Assembly: GCF_016802725.1 (NCBI RefSeq)
Contig: NC_052666.1
Location: 5,050,501 to 5,114,500, forward strand
Length of the DNA stretch: 64,000 nt
DNA from: Solenopsis invicta
Lineage: Eukaryota; Arthropoda; Insecta; Hymenoptera; Formicidae
Direction: 5' to 3'
The position numbers were made by a program, and so were the translations under genes. Shown piece by piece: positions 44,975 to 56,424 of this stretch (position 1 is the stretch's first letter; each line of letters begins with the position of its first letter). Under the pieces are notes generated by a model that was given only the letters and a program-made list of their open reading frames with translations, was not told the origin of the DNA and ran no database searches.

Positions 44975-45302
44975 GGCGGTATAAAATTTCCCTCTCGATC
45001 CTCTGTCGCGGAGAAATCGGGCCTGTCCGCCGGTAAATCCGGCCATGCGATCCGCCTCTGGGCTGTGGGGTCCCCGAAGCTCGTGCTTCGAAAACAGCCG
45101 GCCCCGCCGAAACGTGCGCTCTTTGCTGACTTGGCACCGCGCTCGGTCGGAACGTAACAGGTTATATTTAATGATTTAACAGACGACAAAAATGACCATC
45201 AACATGGTATATATCGAACACGCACTTTACAAGAGTTTATGTCGATCATTACAAAAATATTTAATGACGATGGATTTTCTAAATTAATGGTTTCGGAACA
45301 TA

Positions 45303-46616
45303 CGAGGTGTGTTCAAAAAGTATCGCGAATTTTGAATTTTCGCGGGTTACGTATATTCGAATTTCGATCTTTTTGTGGCGTTATGTTGGTACTCATGTCT
45401 CTCACTTATGCCGACAAGCTCGGTCATTTTGAATGTTCACTTAATTGTTGACAGCTGCTTTGCTTGCACGTGTTTTGGATCGTCTTCGATTTTTACCTAT
45501 TCAAAAAAATGGATCAAAGAACCTGTATCAAATTTTGTGTGAAAAACGAAATTAAGTGCGCGGATGCATTCCGAATGTTGACTGTGGCATACGGAGAAGC
45601 TACCTTGGACCGAAGCAACGTTTATCGGTGATACAAAATGTTCTCAGAAGGCCGAGAAGATGTGAACGACGAAGAGCGTGCCGGACGCCCGAGCACTTCA
45701 ACAACAGACGAAAAAATTAATGAAGTGGAGAAAATGGTATTGGCCAATCGTCGAATTACCGTTAGAGAAGTTGCTGAGGACCTAAACATATCGATTGGCT
45801 CGTGCCATTCGATTTTTATCAATGATTTGGGCATGAGACGGGTCGCCGCGAAATTCGTACCAAAATTGCTCAATTGCGACCAAAAACAGCATCGCATGAA
45901 CATTGCTAATGAGATGTTGGACTCTGTCCGCGACGACCCAAATTTGCTCCAGAGGGTCATAACTGGTGACGAATCGTGGGTTTATGGTTATGACGTGGAA
46001 ACCAAAGCTCAATCATCTCAATGGAAGCTGCCGCACGAACCAAGACCGAAAAAAGCGCGCCAAGTTCGGTCGAATGTGAAAGTTTTGCTGACAGTTTTCT
46101 TCGATTGCAGGGGCGTGGTGCATCATGAGTTCTTGCCACAGGGTAGAACGGTCAATAAGGAATATTACCTGCAAGTTATGCGCAATTTGCGCGAAGCAAT
46201 CCGCCAGAAACGCCCGGATTTGTGGAAGAACAAAAATTGGCTTTTGCACCACGATAACGCCCCTGCTCACACATCGTTGCTTGTGCGCGACTATTTGGCC
46301 AAAAACAACACACTAATGATGCCGCAGCCACCGTATTTCCCAGATCTGGCCCCCTGTGACTTTTTCTTGTTCCCTAAACTGAAGAGGCCCATGAAAGGAC
46401 GACGTTACGCTACGCTTGACGAGATAAAGACGGCATCGAAGGAGGAGCTGAACAAGATAAAAAAAAATGATTTTTTGAAGTGCTTCGAAGATTGGAAAAA
46501 CCGTTGGCACAAGTGTATAATATCTCATGGGGATTACTTTAAAGGGGACAAAATAGATATTCATGAATAAATAAATAATTTTTGAAAAAACACAAAATTC
46601 GCGATACTTTTTGAAC
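45303..46616 (+). mobile_element. Mariner (Tc1/mariner) element, right end clipped
   Basis: The left TIR is CGAGGTGTGTTCAAAAAGTA after a TA. The right end is CTTTTTGAACA and lacks the final CACCTCG (7 nt). A 17-bp repeat AATGGTTTCGGAACATA flanks it (45286-45302, 46617-46633) instead of a simple TA duplication, so the right end was altered during or after insertion. Confidence 0.85.
45509..46570 (+). pseudogene. Mariner transposase, one nonsense codon
   Basis: ATG at 45509 (MDQRTCIKF). A TGA at 45629-45631 (codon 41) stands where mariners have Trp (VYRWYK..F). The rest is open: helix-turn-helix region, ITGDESWVYGYD (first Asp), LLHHDNAPAHT (second Asp) and PDLAPCDFFLFP, with 34 residues between the last two Asp. 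This is the D34D signature. About 353 codons in total. Confidence 0.93.
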
Positions 46617-46706
46617 AATGGTTTCGGAACATACATCACAAATTACGCAAGATTCTATACCATTTATTTTGCCAATATATTTGCAGCAGGTTGGACAAAT
46701 TCCATT

Positions 46707-48820
46707 CACATGAAGATTTTCTGAGTGATATTGAAATACCTATAAACAAATCACGAGGTGAAATATTTTTAATGATTATCGAATACGGTTTAAAATATAA
46801 ATTATCATTAAATGAAATTATAAATATGCTGCAACAGATCAATCTTATCTTTTTAAGATTGATATTACCCGATGCACGATGGATAGTTGATAATATTTTC
46901 AATCCAAAAGATAAGATAGAATTTCATGGAATTTATCCAACCTGCTGCAAATATATTGGCAAAATAAATGATATAGAATCTTGCGTAATTTGTGATGTAT
47001 GTTCCGAAACCATTAATTTAGAAAATCCATCGTCATTAAATATTTTTGTAATGATCGATCCTACGGAAAATATTAAAATTCTATTGGAAGAAAACGCTGA
47101 ATATTATGACAACGTCATTAAATTAAGGACATTTAATGGAAAAATAAGAAACATTTTTGATGGAAATATGTACAAGTCATTTATAAAAAAATTACCTGAA
47201 AGTGATAAACATAATTACGTCACAACCATATTTAATACCGACGGGGCACCGAGATTTGAGAGTTCGAATTACTCGATTTGGCCCATATATTTACAGCTAA
47301 ATGAAATACCTATTCAAACAAAATTGAATAGGATAATCACCTGTGGTATATGGTTCGGACGAAATAAACCTGAAATGATTGCTTTTTTACATCCATTTAC
47401 AGAAACGATAACTACATTAGCAAATGGAGGCATAACATGTAGAATAAACAATTGAGAACGTTTGATTAAAGTATACTCTCTAATTTGTTGTGTGGATTCA
47501 GTTGCAAGGGCTCCCATGCAAGGAGTTACATTATTTAATGGGAAGTACGGTTGCAACTGGTGCTTACACCCAAGCGAGTGGTACGAAGGAAGTAATAGAT
47601 ATCCTATTCTTGAATATACTGTACAAGAGAGAAATATGAAGAATATGATAAAATTGATGATGGAAATTACTGATAAAGAATGTGCCGATGTATATGGATT
47701 AAAGTCTATTGCTCCTCTCATAAACTTACCTTATTTTGATATTTGTAAAGGATTCGTGCCAGATTATATGCACTGCTGCCTTGCTGGTGTTGGAAAACAG
47801 ATAACAAATAAATTTTTAGAATCGTTGCCAACATCAAATATAGAAGAACTAAATAAAATTTTACTAAATATTAAGGTTCCTCACCAACTAGGCCGATTAA
47901 GTAGATCCTTTGCCGATATTAGTGACTGGAAAGCCAAAGAGTGGGAGAACTTTGTTTTATGTTACAGTTTGCCTTTATTCCGATACGCTTTGCCGCAACG
48001 TTTTGTGAAGTACTGGAGTTTATTTGTTGAAAGCTTGTACACGCTTTTGAAATGTGGCATAAGCCTTGATGAACTTAATAAAGCAGATGAAGACTTACAC
48101 AAGTTCGTATTTTTAACACAAGAATTATTTTCAAAGAAAGCTATGACGTTCAATATATATCAGCTTATTCACATTTCTGAAAGTGTATTAAATTGGGGGC
48201 CACTTTGGTCTCATTCAACTTTTCCATTCGAATCCGCGAATAAGGATATACTGCAAGCTATCCATTGTGCAAAAGCTGTGAATCTGCAGATTGTTCGCTA
48301 TGTCCATTTGCAACAAACTTTACACACTTTGCGTCATCGTATATATCCATATGCATCTCCGATAAATTATTGTGAACAGCTAATAGTGAAAAGAATTAAG
48401 AAAAGTTGTAAAGTATCATCCATAACCTACCTAGGATGTGGAAAATGTATAGACGAAAATATTGCACAAAATTTTGGAATGTCTGCAAAATGTACATTAG
48501 CTTATCAGAGAGCAATTATAGATGGTTGTCTTGTGTCATCGAAACAAAATAAGCGCTCTGGCAACAGCTTTGCAATATTAACTGATAATACCTTTGTTCG
48601 CATACTTTATTTTTTAGTTGACGATGAAAATAATAAAAAAATCACACTCTGTAATATTGTTAATACTTCAAATAGAATCTGTAACTTTATAAGTATGGTA
48701 CGTAATATTGGAAATGAAACCATAGCTATACAAACTAAACAAATTGTACAAGTTTGTGTTTTTATTGAAATACTTGAAGAATGTTATATAGCAACGCTGT
48801 CTAATATTTATCATTATTAA
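46707..48820 (+). pseudogene. CACTA/EnSpm-like transposase (tnp2 type)
   Basis: Two segments in one frame (to 47455 and from 47462) are divided by a TGA at 47453. Motifs: IFNTDGAPRFESSNYSIWP, a Cys-rich CCKYIG..CVICDVC zinc region, CVDSVARAPMQGV, GKYGCNWCLHPSEW and FVPDYMHCCLAGVGK, typical of the tnp2-like family. The 5' part upstream of 46707 is obscured by the inverted duplication and gypsy insertion. It would have moved the element flanked by the CACAG-type TIRs at 22038 and 49276. Confidence 0.8.
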
Positions 48821-49084
48821 GTTCTTTATATATTTTCTTTTCCTTGTAAAAATCAAACTATTTTTAATAGTTTGAGGTCAAATATAGCCATTTTATCGCT
48901 GGAAACTATCAATTTTCTACCTATTTATACTACACGGGCCAGTTTCTCCTTTAAAAATGGTTTTTTTTCCCATCAGGTATTATATTGTATTATATTATAA
49001 GGATTGTATTATATTATATGGATTTAAATATAAATTGTAATTTTTATGTTTTTTCTTCAATAAAAAATTAACTTTTTTAAAATT

Positions 49085-49276
49085 TAAGTATTCTCTAATT
49101 TAATATAATTACACTTGGCAATGTTTTTATTATTGTATAAAATAAATTTTTTTATATAAAATGGTTAATGAGATCACATATGAGATCTCATATGAGGTCT
49201 CGTAAAAGATATTATGTGAAGCTGAAATGAGATTTTGGCACGAAATGTCATGTGAGATTGTATACACGAAGCTGTG
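49085..49276 (-). repeat. Right terminal inverted repeat of CACTA-like element
   Basis: Inverse of 22038-22245. It carries the AGATCTCATATGAGGTCT palindrome region. Confidence 0.85.
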
Positions 49277-51240
49277 CGCGAATTGTCAGAGATCTCATAT
49301 GAGATTACATGCAGGATCACATACGTATTGTCACGCGATATTTTTTAGTAGGGGTGGCAGTCCGTGCTTTCTTATAGCTGGCGTAACATACCCACTAAAG
49401 AGAGCTGGAGTTCATGTTTCCTTAGAGCTGGCGTGGAATACCCACTAGAGGAACCTGACGACAAGTCGTTACTTACCTAAAGCTGGAGTAGTTCCTTTTC
49501 CCTATATTTCAAGAGAATGGAAAATAGCGCTTTCCTAACTGGACGAGCGGTAGCTTGCGTTCATTGAAATCCGTCTACCTTTACATGGGCGTGGTAATAA
49601 CCCCCCAAAAGGGGGTTATTACCCCCTAGAAGCCTTGCAATTTTAAAATTGTGAGTTGGAGCGGCAATTTCAGTCTAAAGAAAGCTTCCTAAAATTCTAG
49701 CTCATTTTCCTATACTTCGAGAGAACGGGAAATAGCGCTTTCTAACTAGACGAGCGGAAGCTTGTGTTCCTTGGAGAAAAGTAGTTTAAGAGAACGGGAA
49801 ATAGCGCTCTCTTAATCAGATGAGCGGAAGCTTGCGTTCCTTGAATGAACACCAACCAAAGAAATCTTGATAAACTACGCGAACTTAAGCTAACAAGCAT
49901 TCTGAAAGTTCGAGTTGAACGGGAATTCTTGCATTCCTACCAGAAGCAAGAGCCGGCGTTCCTTGTCTTTGAGAATTAGCACAAAATTTTGCTAACTTAT
50001 TGAAATGCACATTTTGGAAACCATTATAATAACTGAACGAATTTTGTATCAATAAAACATTGAATATCCAGCGAATAATTCTACGCAGTTTCACGTCACT
50101 CATTCAAACCAATTAATATTATTTCTTTTGACAGATAACTGATAAATTTTTTCTCACATACTGAAGTGTTAGAAAATTTCGTGAAAGTCAATTTCCTAAG
50201 GGGAATCCCTGTTTAAATTTTTCTTGTCACAGATAATTTAGAAAATTTTCTGAGGCTTGCTAAAGTGTCAGAAAAATTCATGAAAGCCGATTTTCTAAGG
50301 GGAACTCTTGCCGATTATTCCTTAGCCATTGAAACTTAGAAATACTTTTGTTGTCAAGAGAATTCATAAAGTATGATTTCCTAAAGTGAAATCCTGTTTA
50401 ATTTACTTTAACCCTTAAACACACCGATCCTGTAAAATACAGAAACACATTTTTGGGTCTGGGAGACTTTTTCAACTTTGAGAAGTTATAATTTTAATTA
50501 CAATCAATATTTTTCTACGATTTTTTTTTTTTAAACAAAAGTTTAAAATCTCAGGAGTGTGACTGCATAATCGGCATTGCTGACAAATAATTTATTGTGA
50601 AGTTATAAAAGCAAAACCATTAAGCAAATATGAGAAATTGGTAAAAAATCCACTTTTCCTTCAAAAAATCATATCTTCGCAACAACAAACGTTTAAGGAC
50701 TTTCAAATACGGCGTTTTAAAGCTAAAGAGTCACACTTTCAAAATAAAATTTGGTAAAGTCATTTCTTTTACAAAGTATAATTATGTGACATTGAGAATA
50801 TGAGGTATTTTTGGGCATCTAAAAATCCACTTAAAAAAAAAAATCATATCTTTGCAACAAAAAACTTTAAAGAACTTTACAATACGGCGTTTTAAAGCTA
50901 AAGATTCATACTTTCAGAAAAAAATTATATTATTGTCATTTCTATTAAAAAATGTACTTATGTAACAAAGCGAATATGAGGAATTTTTGATTAAATCGTG
51001 TCTAAAATTGAAAATTGATGTTTCATGATATATTTTGGAAAAACTCTTTTTTCTACAACATTTTATAGTATTCCAACTTTAGACAGAGTATATTCGAGTA
51101 ACATCTGCAAATCGACCTGTTCGAACGTATTTTGAACCAGTTAGAGGATCGAATTCAAATTTTAAACACGTATTTAGATACTAAATAAAAACATGTTATA
51201 AAATTTTTAAGGCATTGTTAGACGTTACCGCTAGTACATC
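49277..51240. repeat. Decayed repeats, no gene
   Basis: 49511, 49720 and 49790 carry three copies of a unit (AACGGGAAATAGCGCT.., GACGAGCGGAAGCTTG). 50670-50730 and 50850-50925 are two copies of a unit with TACGGCGTTTTAAAGCTAAAG. 50100-50400 has similar CTTAGAAA/TTTCCTAAGGGGAA repeats. I see no coding sequence. Confidence 0.6.
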
Positions 51241-51450
51241 CTTAATAAAACATTATCTCTTTTAGTAAAGAATTTAAAAAATGTGCGACAAAGGTAAAAA
51301 AAAGATTAGGAATGAAGAAATGTAATAAGGAAGAAAAAAAAGGAAGAAAAATTGAAGGAGTGTAAAATAAGCAATAAATAGAAAGTAGACAGGAATTAAA
51401 GAATGCAAAGGAAGTTAGGAATTTAGAACAGAAAGGATTAAAGAAATTAA

Positions 51451-51786
51451 GGGGATGCTAAAGTCGTCCTTTTTTACCGACCGAACGTTAATTTTCGGGC
51501 TTGCCGTTCTTCTAATTGCATTTACAGATTTAAAAATCCTTTTCCACAGTTAAAGTATAGACAGCAATGTATAATGGACGCTATATAAGAATAATGAAAA
51601 CGAAAAAAATTGGAAAATTATTCTCAATTTTTTTTGTTTTCTTTATCCTTATATAGCGTCCATTATACATTACTGTCTATACTTTAACTGTGGAAAAGGA
51701 TTTTTAAATCTGTAAATGCAATTAGAAGAACGGCATGCCCGAAAATTAACGTTCGGTCGGTAAAAAAGGACGACTTTAGCATCACC
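51451..51786. mobile_element. Foldback MITE flanked by TTAA
   Basis: Arms of about 150 bp pair almost perfectly. Tips are GGGGATGCTAAAGTCGTCC and GGTGATGCTAAAGTCGTCC. TTAA flanks both ends (51447-51450, 51787-51790). TTAA duplications are known for piggyBac and Kolobok elements; the GG tip fits Kolobok-like better than the CCC tip of piggyBac. Confidence 0.85.
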
Positions 51787-52619
51787 TTAAGCAAATAAAC
51801 ACGGGTGTGAAGATCTTTTTAAATAATGGATAAATGTCACATAATATTTTGACATTTTGTGTTTTAGGAATAAAAAATTTTTTTAATAAAACATTAATTT
51901 TTTTTAGTAAAGAGTTTAGAAATTTAGAATAGAAAAGATGAAAGCAATTAAGCGTATAAATAAACATAGGTTTGAAAATTTTTTAACATAATAGGTAAAT
52001 ATCACATGATATTTTAACATTTTATGTTCTAAGAATGAAAATATCTTTCCTTTGAACATTATCTCTTTTAGTAAGGATTTTCAAAAATGTGCAATAAAGT
52101 AAAAAAAGAAAAGAAATTCATTAATTTAAGAAGGGAGGGAGGGTGAAGAATCGAAGGAATATAAAATGGAAATAAAATAAAAAGGCAAAAGGAATTTAAG
52201 AAGGTGGAGAACGTAAATGCTTTTAAATCTTGAATATCTCAGGTGATATTTTAACATTTTATGTCGTAAAAATAAAAATTTCTCCAATAAAATATTATCT
52301 GTTAATAAAGTTTTTTAAAAATGTGATGTGAAGATATAGAATAAAACAGGAATAGAATAATATAAAAAGGAAGGATTAAAGAAGTGTAGAATGGAAATAA
52401 AATTAAATGAAGAAAAAAACTGAAGATGTTGGAGAAAGTAGAAATTTTTAAATAAAGGATAAACGGAGTTAAGACATCAATTAAACACCAGATTAAAGTT
52501 TTTTTTTTTAATATGAGTGAATATTACATGATATTATATTTTGTGTCATAAAAATAAAAGTTTTTTTATGGAATATTATGTATTTTACTAAAATTTTTAA
52601 AAAATTTAAAATGATAAAG

Positions 52620-52995
52620 AAAATGTAGGAGCTTTTGTCAAGGATGGTCCATAGGATGGATAGTCGGTAGGCAAATTAACGCGAGCCAAGTCGTCAGTTA
52701 CATGCAAAGTGTCCGTGTATTATATCGTTATTATAATTATGTATAGTGCTCGCAGGCTGCTCTGGCAGAACTGCCGAACCGCGCGTCAAATTCGGAGCTC
52801 TCTCAAAACGCGCATAAGGGCACAACGACAATAACAAATCAAGGCCGATCATGCGATCCCGCGGAACCAATCACAGTCTCGGAAATCACGCTGTGCTCCG
52901 CTGTACGTAACATGATCGGTAACAGAAAATGTGCCCACGGCATCATAATCGACAATGTTGCGTTCGGCAACAGAAATATGCCTACAAAAATAAAG
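52620..52995. other. GC-richer block inserted in the satellite array
   Basis: About 375 bp, unlike its AT-rich surroundings, with GAACCAATCACAG and GGCTGCTCTGGCAGAACTGCC. It looks like a short non-autonomous insert. No ORF or TIR is clear. Confidence 0.4.
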
Positions 52996-55370
52996 GAATA
53001 GAATAATATGAAAAAGAAGGGAGGGAGGAGGAAGGATCAAAGGAGTGTAGAATGGAAATAAAATTGAAAGAAGAAAAGAATTGAAGGTAAAGATTGGAGA
53101 AGGTAAAGATTGTTAAATAAAAGATGAATAAAATTAAGAGTTTAAGCAGTTAAATACCAGTTTAATGGTTCTTTTTAATAATGGGCGAATATTACATGAT
53201 ATTTTAATGTTTTGTGTTATGAGAATAAAAATTTCTGAAATAAAATTTTAACTTTTTTAGTAAATCTTTTCAAAATGTAAAATAACGATAAAAAAAAGAA
53301 AAATAGAATAATATAAAATAAAAAGTAGAAAGAAGGTAAGATTGAAGGAATATAAAATGGAAATAAAGTTCAATGGAGAAAGGAATTAAAGGTGTTGGAG
53401 AAAGTACAAGTTTTTAAATAAAGAATGAGTCAAGATATCAATTAAAAACCAGTTTGAAGTTTTTTTTAATAATGTGCAATATTACATGATATTTTGATAT
53501 TATGTGTCATAAAAATAAAAATGCCTCTAATAAAATATTATATATTTTAGTAAGGTTTTAAAAAATGTGTGAAATGAAGATATAGAAAAAAAGAGGAATA
53601 GAATAATATAAAAAGAAAGGATCGAAGGAATGTAGAACGGAAATATAATTGAATGGAAATAGGAATTAAAGATGTTGTAGAAGGTTAAAATTTTTGAATA
53701 GAATAATATGAAAAGGAAGGAAGAAAAGTGGAAAGATCATAATAGTTTAAAATGAAAATAAAATTGAAAGGAAAAATGAATTAAAGATGTTGGAAAAGGT
53801 AAAAATTTTTAAATAAAAGATAAATAAAGTAACATCAATTAAACACCAGATTAAAAGTTTTTTTTAATAATGGGCGACTAAAAAGAAAGGATCGAAGGAA
53901 TGTAGAATGGAAATCTAATTGAATGGAGATAGGAATTGAAGGTGTTATAGAAGGTAAAGATTTTTGAATAGAATAATATGAAAAGAAAGGAAGGAAGGTG
54001 GAAAAATCAAAGGAGTTTAAAATGAAAATAAAATTAAAAGGAGAAATGAATTGAAGGTGTTGGAGAAGGTAAAGATTTTTAAATAAAGAATGAATAAAGT
54101 AAAAACATCAATTAAACACCAGATTAAAGTCTTTTTTTTAACAATGAGCAAATATTACATGATATTTTGATATTCTGTCATAAAAATGAAAATTTCTGTA
54201 ATAGAATATTATGTATTTTAGTAAAACTTTTTAAAAATGTGAAATAAAGATATAGAAAAAAGAGGAATAAAATAATATTAAGAAAAAGCAAGGAAGGAGG
54301 AAGAATCGAAAAAGTTTAGAATGAAAATAAAATTGAAAGGATAAAGAATTGAAGGTTTTGAAGAAAGATAAGATTTTTAAATAAAGGATGAATAAATTAA
54401 TACATTAATTAAAATCCAGTTTAGAGGTTTTTTTAATAATGGACAAATATTACATGTTATTTTGATATTTTGTGTCATAAAAATAAAAGTTTCACTATTA
54501 AAATATTATCTATTTTAGTAAAATTTTTTAAAAATGTGAAATGAAGATAAAGAAAAAAAGAGGAATAAAATAATATAAAAACAAAAGATCGAAGAAGTGT
54601 AGAATGGAAATAAAATTAAATGGAGAAAAGAATCCAAGGTGTTGTAGAAAGTAAAAATTTTTGAATAGAATAATATAAAAAGGAAGGAACGAAGTAGGAT
54701 CAAAAGAGTTTAGAATGGAAATAAAATTGAAAGAAGAAATTAATTGAAGATATTGCAAAAGGTAAAAATTTTGAAATAAAGGATGAATAAAATAAAGACA
54801 TCAATTAAACGCTAAATTAAAAGTTTTTTTTAATAATGTGCGAATATTACATGATATTTTGATATTTTGTGTCATGAAAATAAAAATTTCTCTAATAGAT
54901 TATTATATATTGTTACGTCCTGCGGAGTAACGATTCTTTCCTTCGCAATCAGCGGATATTCTAATTAACGGGCGAGCGACGGTGATCTCACCCCGATCCC
55001 AAGAATACGGTGACTCTCACGGCAATAATCGGATGTCACGAATTAAGTATCTATAAATTCATCAATTAAGGAGATCTGAGGTGACACCGTTGCTCGATAC
55101 CGGAAACACCCAAGATAGTAAAATCAGGGAGCTGGAAGACGCACGTGTGCATCCCTTTGAATTCTGATGCCCGACACCCGCATAGCAACAAATCAAAGAA
55201 TTTTTTGACATTTAATGCTTCTGAGAGTTCAATTGTCAAACCTGCCGCTTTCTCGGATAACAATTACCGAGGAATATAAAAAAGTCGTAAAAGTAAATAT
55301 TGCACGTGGGTGTATTAATGAATAAAGTGGTGCACACGGCCCTCGAAGGGACAAAGGGAATCATAGATGA

Positions 55371-55378
55371 AAAATAGT
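55371..55378 (+). promoter_or_regulatory. TATA box of LTR at 54911
   Basis: TATAAATA, followed by repeated GCAGT(A/T)CG motifs (55400-55460), some initiator-like. Confidence 0.65.
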
Positions 55379-55767
55379 ATAAATAGGTGCGTCTTCCAGC
55401 GGAGCGCGCAGTACGCAGTTCGTAGTTCGCAGTTCACAGTACACAGTTCGCTTCACGCAGACCGTACAGTTCGGTTCAGCCTAATCTCGTCTTCATCCGA
55501 ATCGCAGTTCCGTGGCATCTTGCATGCCCGAGTTCTGCGACTCTCGGATCCGCGGCCTTTAAACTCGTGCGCGGCGCAAGTCTCGGTCGAGAGGAAAAAG
55601 TGTCAGTTCAAACGTCCCCGGTTGGGATCTGCGGACCATTGTCCATTGGACCCGAAACACCCCCGACCGGATCTACTACCTCCCGCCGAGTCCGGCCCAG
55701 TTTGAAGCCCTGCGGCTCCGAGAGAATAGCATTCACCTGCATCGACTCACGCTACAATCTGCAAGCA

Positions 55768-56424
55768 GTAAGTCCCGAATCAACCGTTTGTTTCGCTCTC
55801 GTTCTTCGAACATCCTTTCTCTCTCTAGCGCGAAAGATTTCGAACATAATATATTTATTGAGGTTATTACTCTTTCTTCCCCATGCTCCTCTCCATACTC
55901 TCTCTCTCTCTTTATCTTTAAATTCTTTTCTTTCTTGGGATTAACTCGTAAGAGTTAATCCGAAAGAATCTCTTTATTTTTAATTCTTTTCTTTCTTGGG
56001 ATTAACTCGTAAGAGTTAATCCGAAAGAATCTCTTTATCTTTAAATTCTTTTCTTTCTTGGGATTAACTCGTAAGAGTTAATCCGAAAGAATCTCTTTAT
56101 TTTTAATTCTTTTCTTTCTTGGGATTAACTCGTAAAAGTTAATCCGAAAGAAACTCTTTATTTTTAATTCTTCTCTTTCCTGGGATTAACCCGTAAGAGT
56201 TAATCCAAAAGAATTTCTTTATCTTTAAATCCTTTCCTTTCTAGGGATTTTCTCGTAAGAATTCTCGTTTCCCTCTCTCCCCTTAGATTCTGTCAAACCC
56301 TTTTTCTTTACTTCCGATCTTTTCCCTCGGTTTCACTCGAACTCCACTCGAGTTAACCCGAGAGGTTGTCTAAATTTTAACTTTTCGCCAAAAGAGAGAA
56401 ACGGAATATTTTTTTTTATTTTAG
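55768..56424 (+). other. Intron of the LTR accessory gene (second copy)
   Basis: GCAAGCA|GTAAGTC donor and TTTATTTTAG| acceptor. Joining the last A (55767) with TG (56425) creates the ATG of the 299-codon protein. Confidence 0.7.
55915..56235 (+). repeat. Minisatellite of about 60 bp in LTR intron
   Basis: Five tandem copies containing TTCTTTCTTGGGATTAACTC and GTAAGAGTTAATCCGAAAGA. Each is a hairpin (GGATTAACTC..GAGTTAATCC) and holds CGTAAGAGT, donor-like. Sequence unrelated to the 18412 array, but the position and hairpin design are the same. Confidence 0.92.

Larger units (their letters stand above)
23092..45159 (+). mobile_element. Gypsy env-bearing retroelement B with two LTRs
   Basis: LTRs at 23092-36044 (including a hAT insertion) and 43046-45159 flank PBS, Gag, PR, RT/RNase H, IN, a shortened Env and a polypurine tract. 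Without the hAT the internal plus LTR length is about 11.3 kb. LTRs are about 2.2 and 2.1 kb, long for gypsy, and each encodes two small Cys-rich ORFs. Pol has many stops. I see no matching target duplication (flanks TTGGAA and GGTTAT), so one side may be rearranged. Confidence 0.92.
43046..45159 (+). repeat. 3' LTR of element B
   Basis: 2114 bp from TGTCACATTC to GGAACGTAACA. Compared with the 5' LTR it lacks one hairpin unit and has a deletion near 44455 in ORF1, and it keeps an open ORF2. Confidence 0.93.
45240..47062. repeat. Inverted duplication of about 140 bp of CACTA transposase, split by mariner
   Basis: 45240-45302 plus 46617-46707 is the inverse complement of 46923-47062. The spacer 46708-46922 is coding. 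Such a foldback is usually made by template switching or by repair of a broken end. Confidence 0.85.
22038..49276 (+). mobile_element. CACTA/EnSpm-like transposon expanded by nested insertions
   Basis: Terminal inverted repeats of about 200 bp begin CACAGCTTCGTGTATAC at 22038 and mirror at 49276. They carry ATCTCATATGAGAT palindromes as subterminal repeats. A tnp2-like transposase (46707-48820) lies near the right end. Removing gypsy B (23092-45159) and mariner leaves about 4 kb, a normal size. I see no clear 3-bp target duplication (ACT on the left, CGC on the right), so the exact ends are uncertain. Confidence 0.7.
51240..54910 (+). repeat. Satellite-like array of about 300-bp AT-rich units
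   Basis: Recurring landmarks: ATTACATGATATTTT, then AATAAAAATTTCT, TTTTAGTAAA, AATGTGAAAT, GGAATAGAATAATAT, AATGGAAATAAAATTGAA and GGTGTTGGAGAAGGTAAA. The first landmark recurs at about 52000, 52240, 52520, 53190, 53480, 54150, 54450 and 54850. Units are degenerate. A hairpin MITE and a GC-richer block interrupt them. Confidence 0.8.

Noticed and set aside
45160..45301. Short open frame between LTR B and mariner as an exon of CACTA transposase
   Set aside because: Its second half is the inverted copy of other coding sequence, so the open frame is likely chance.
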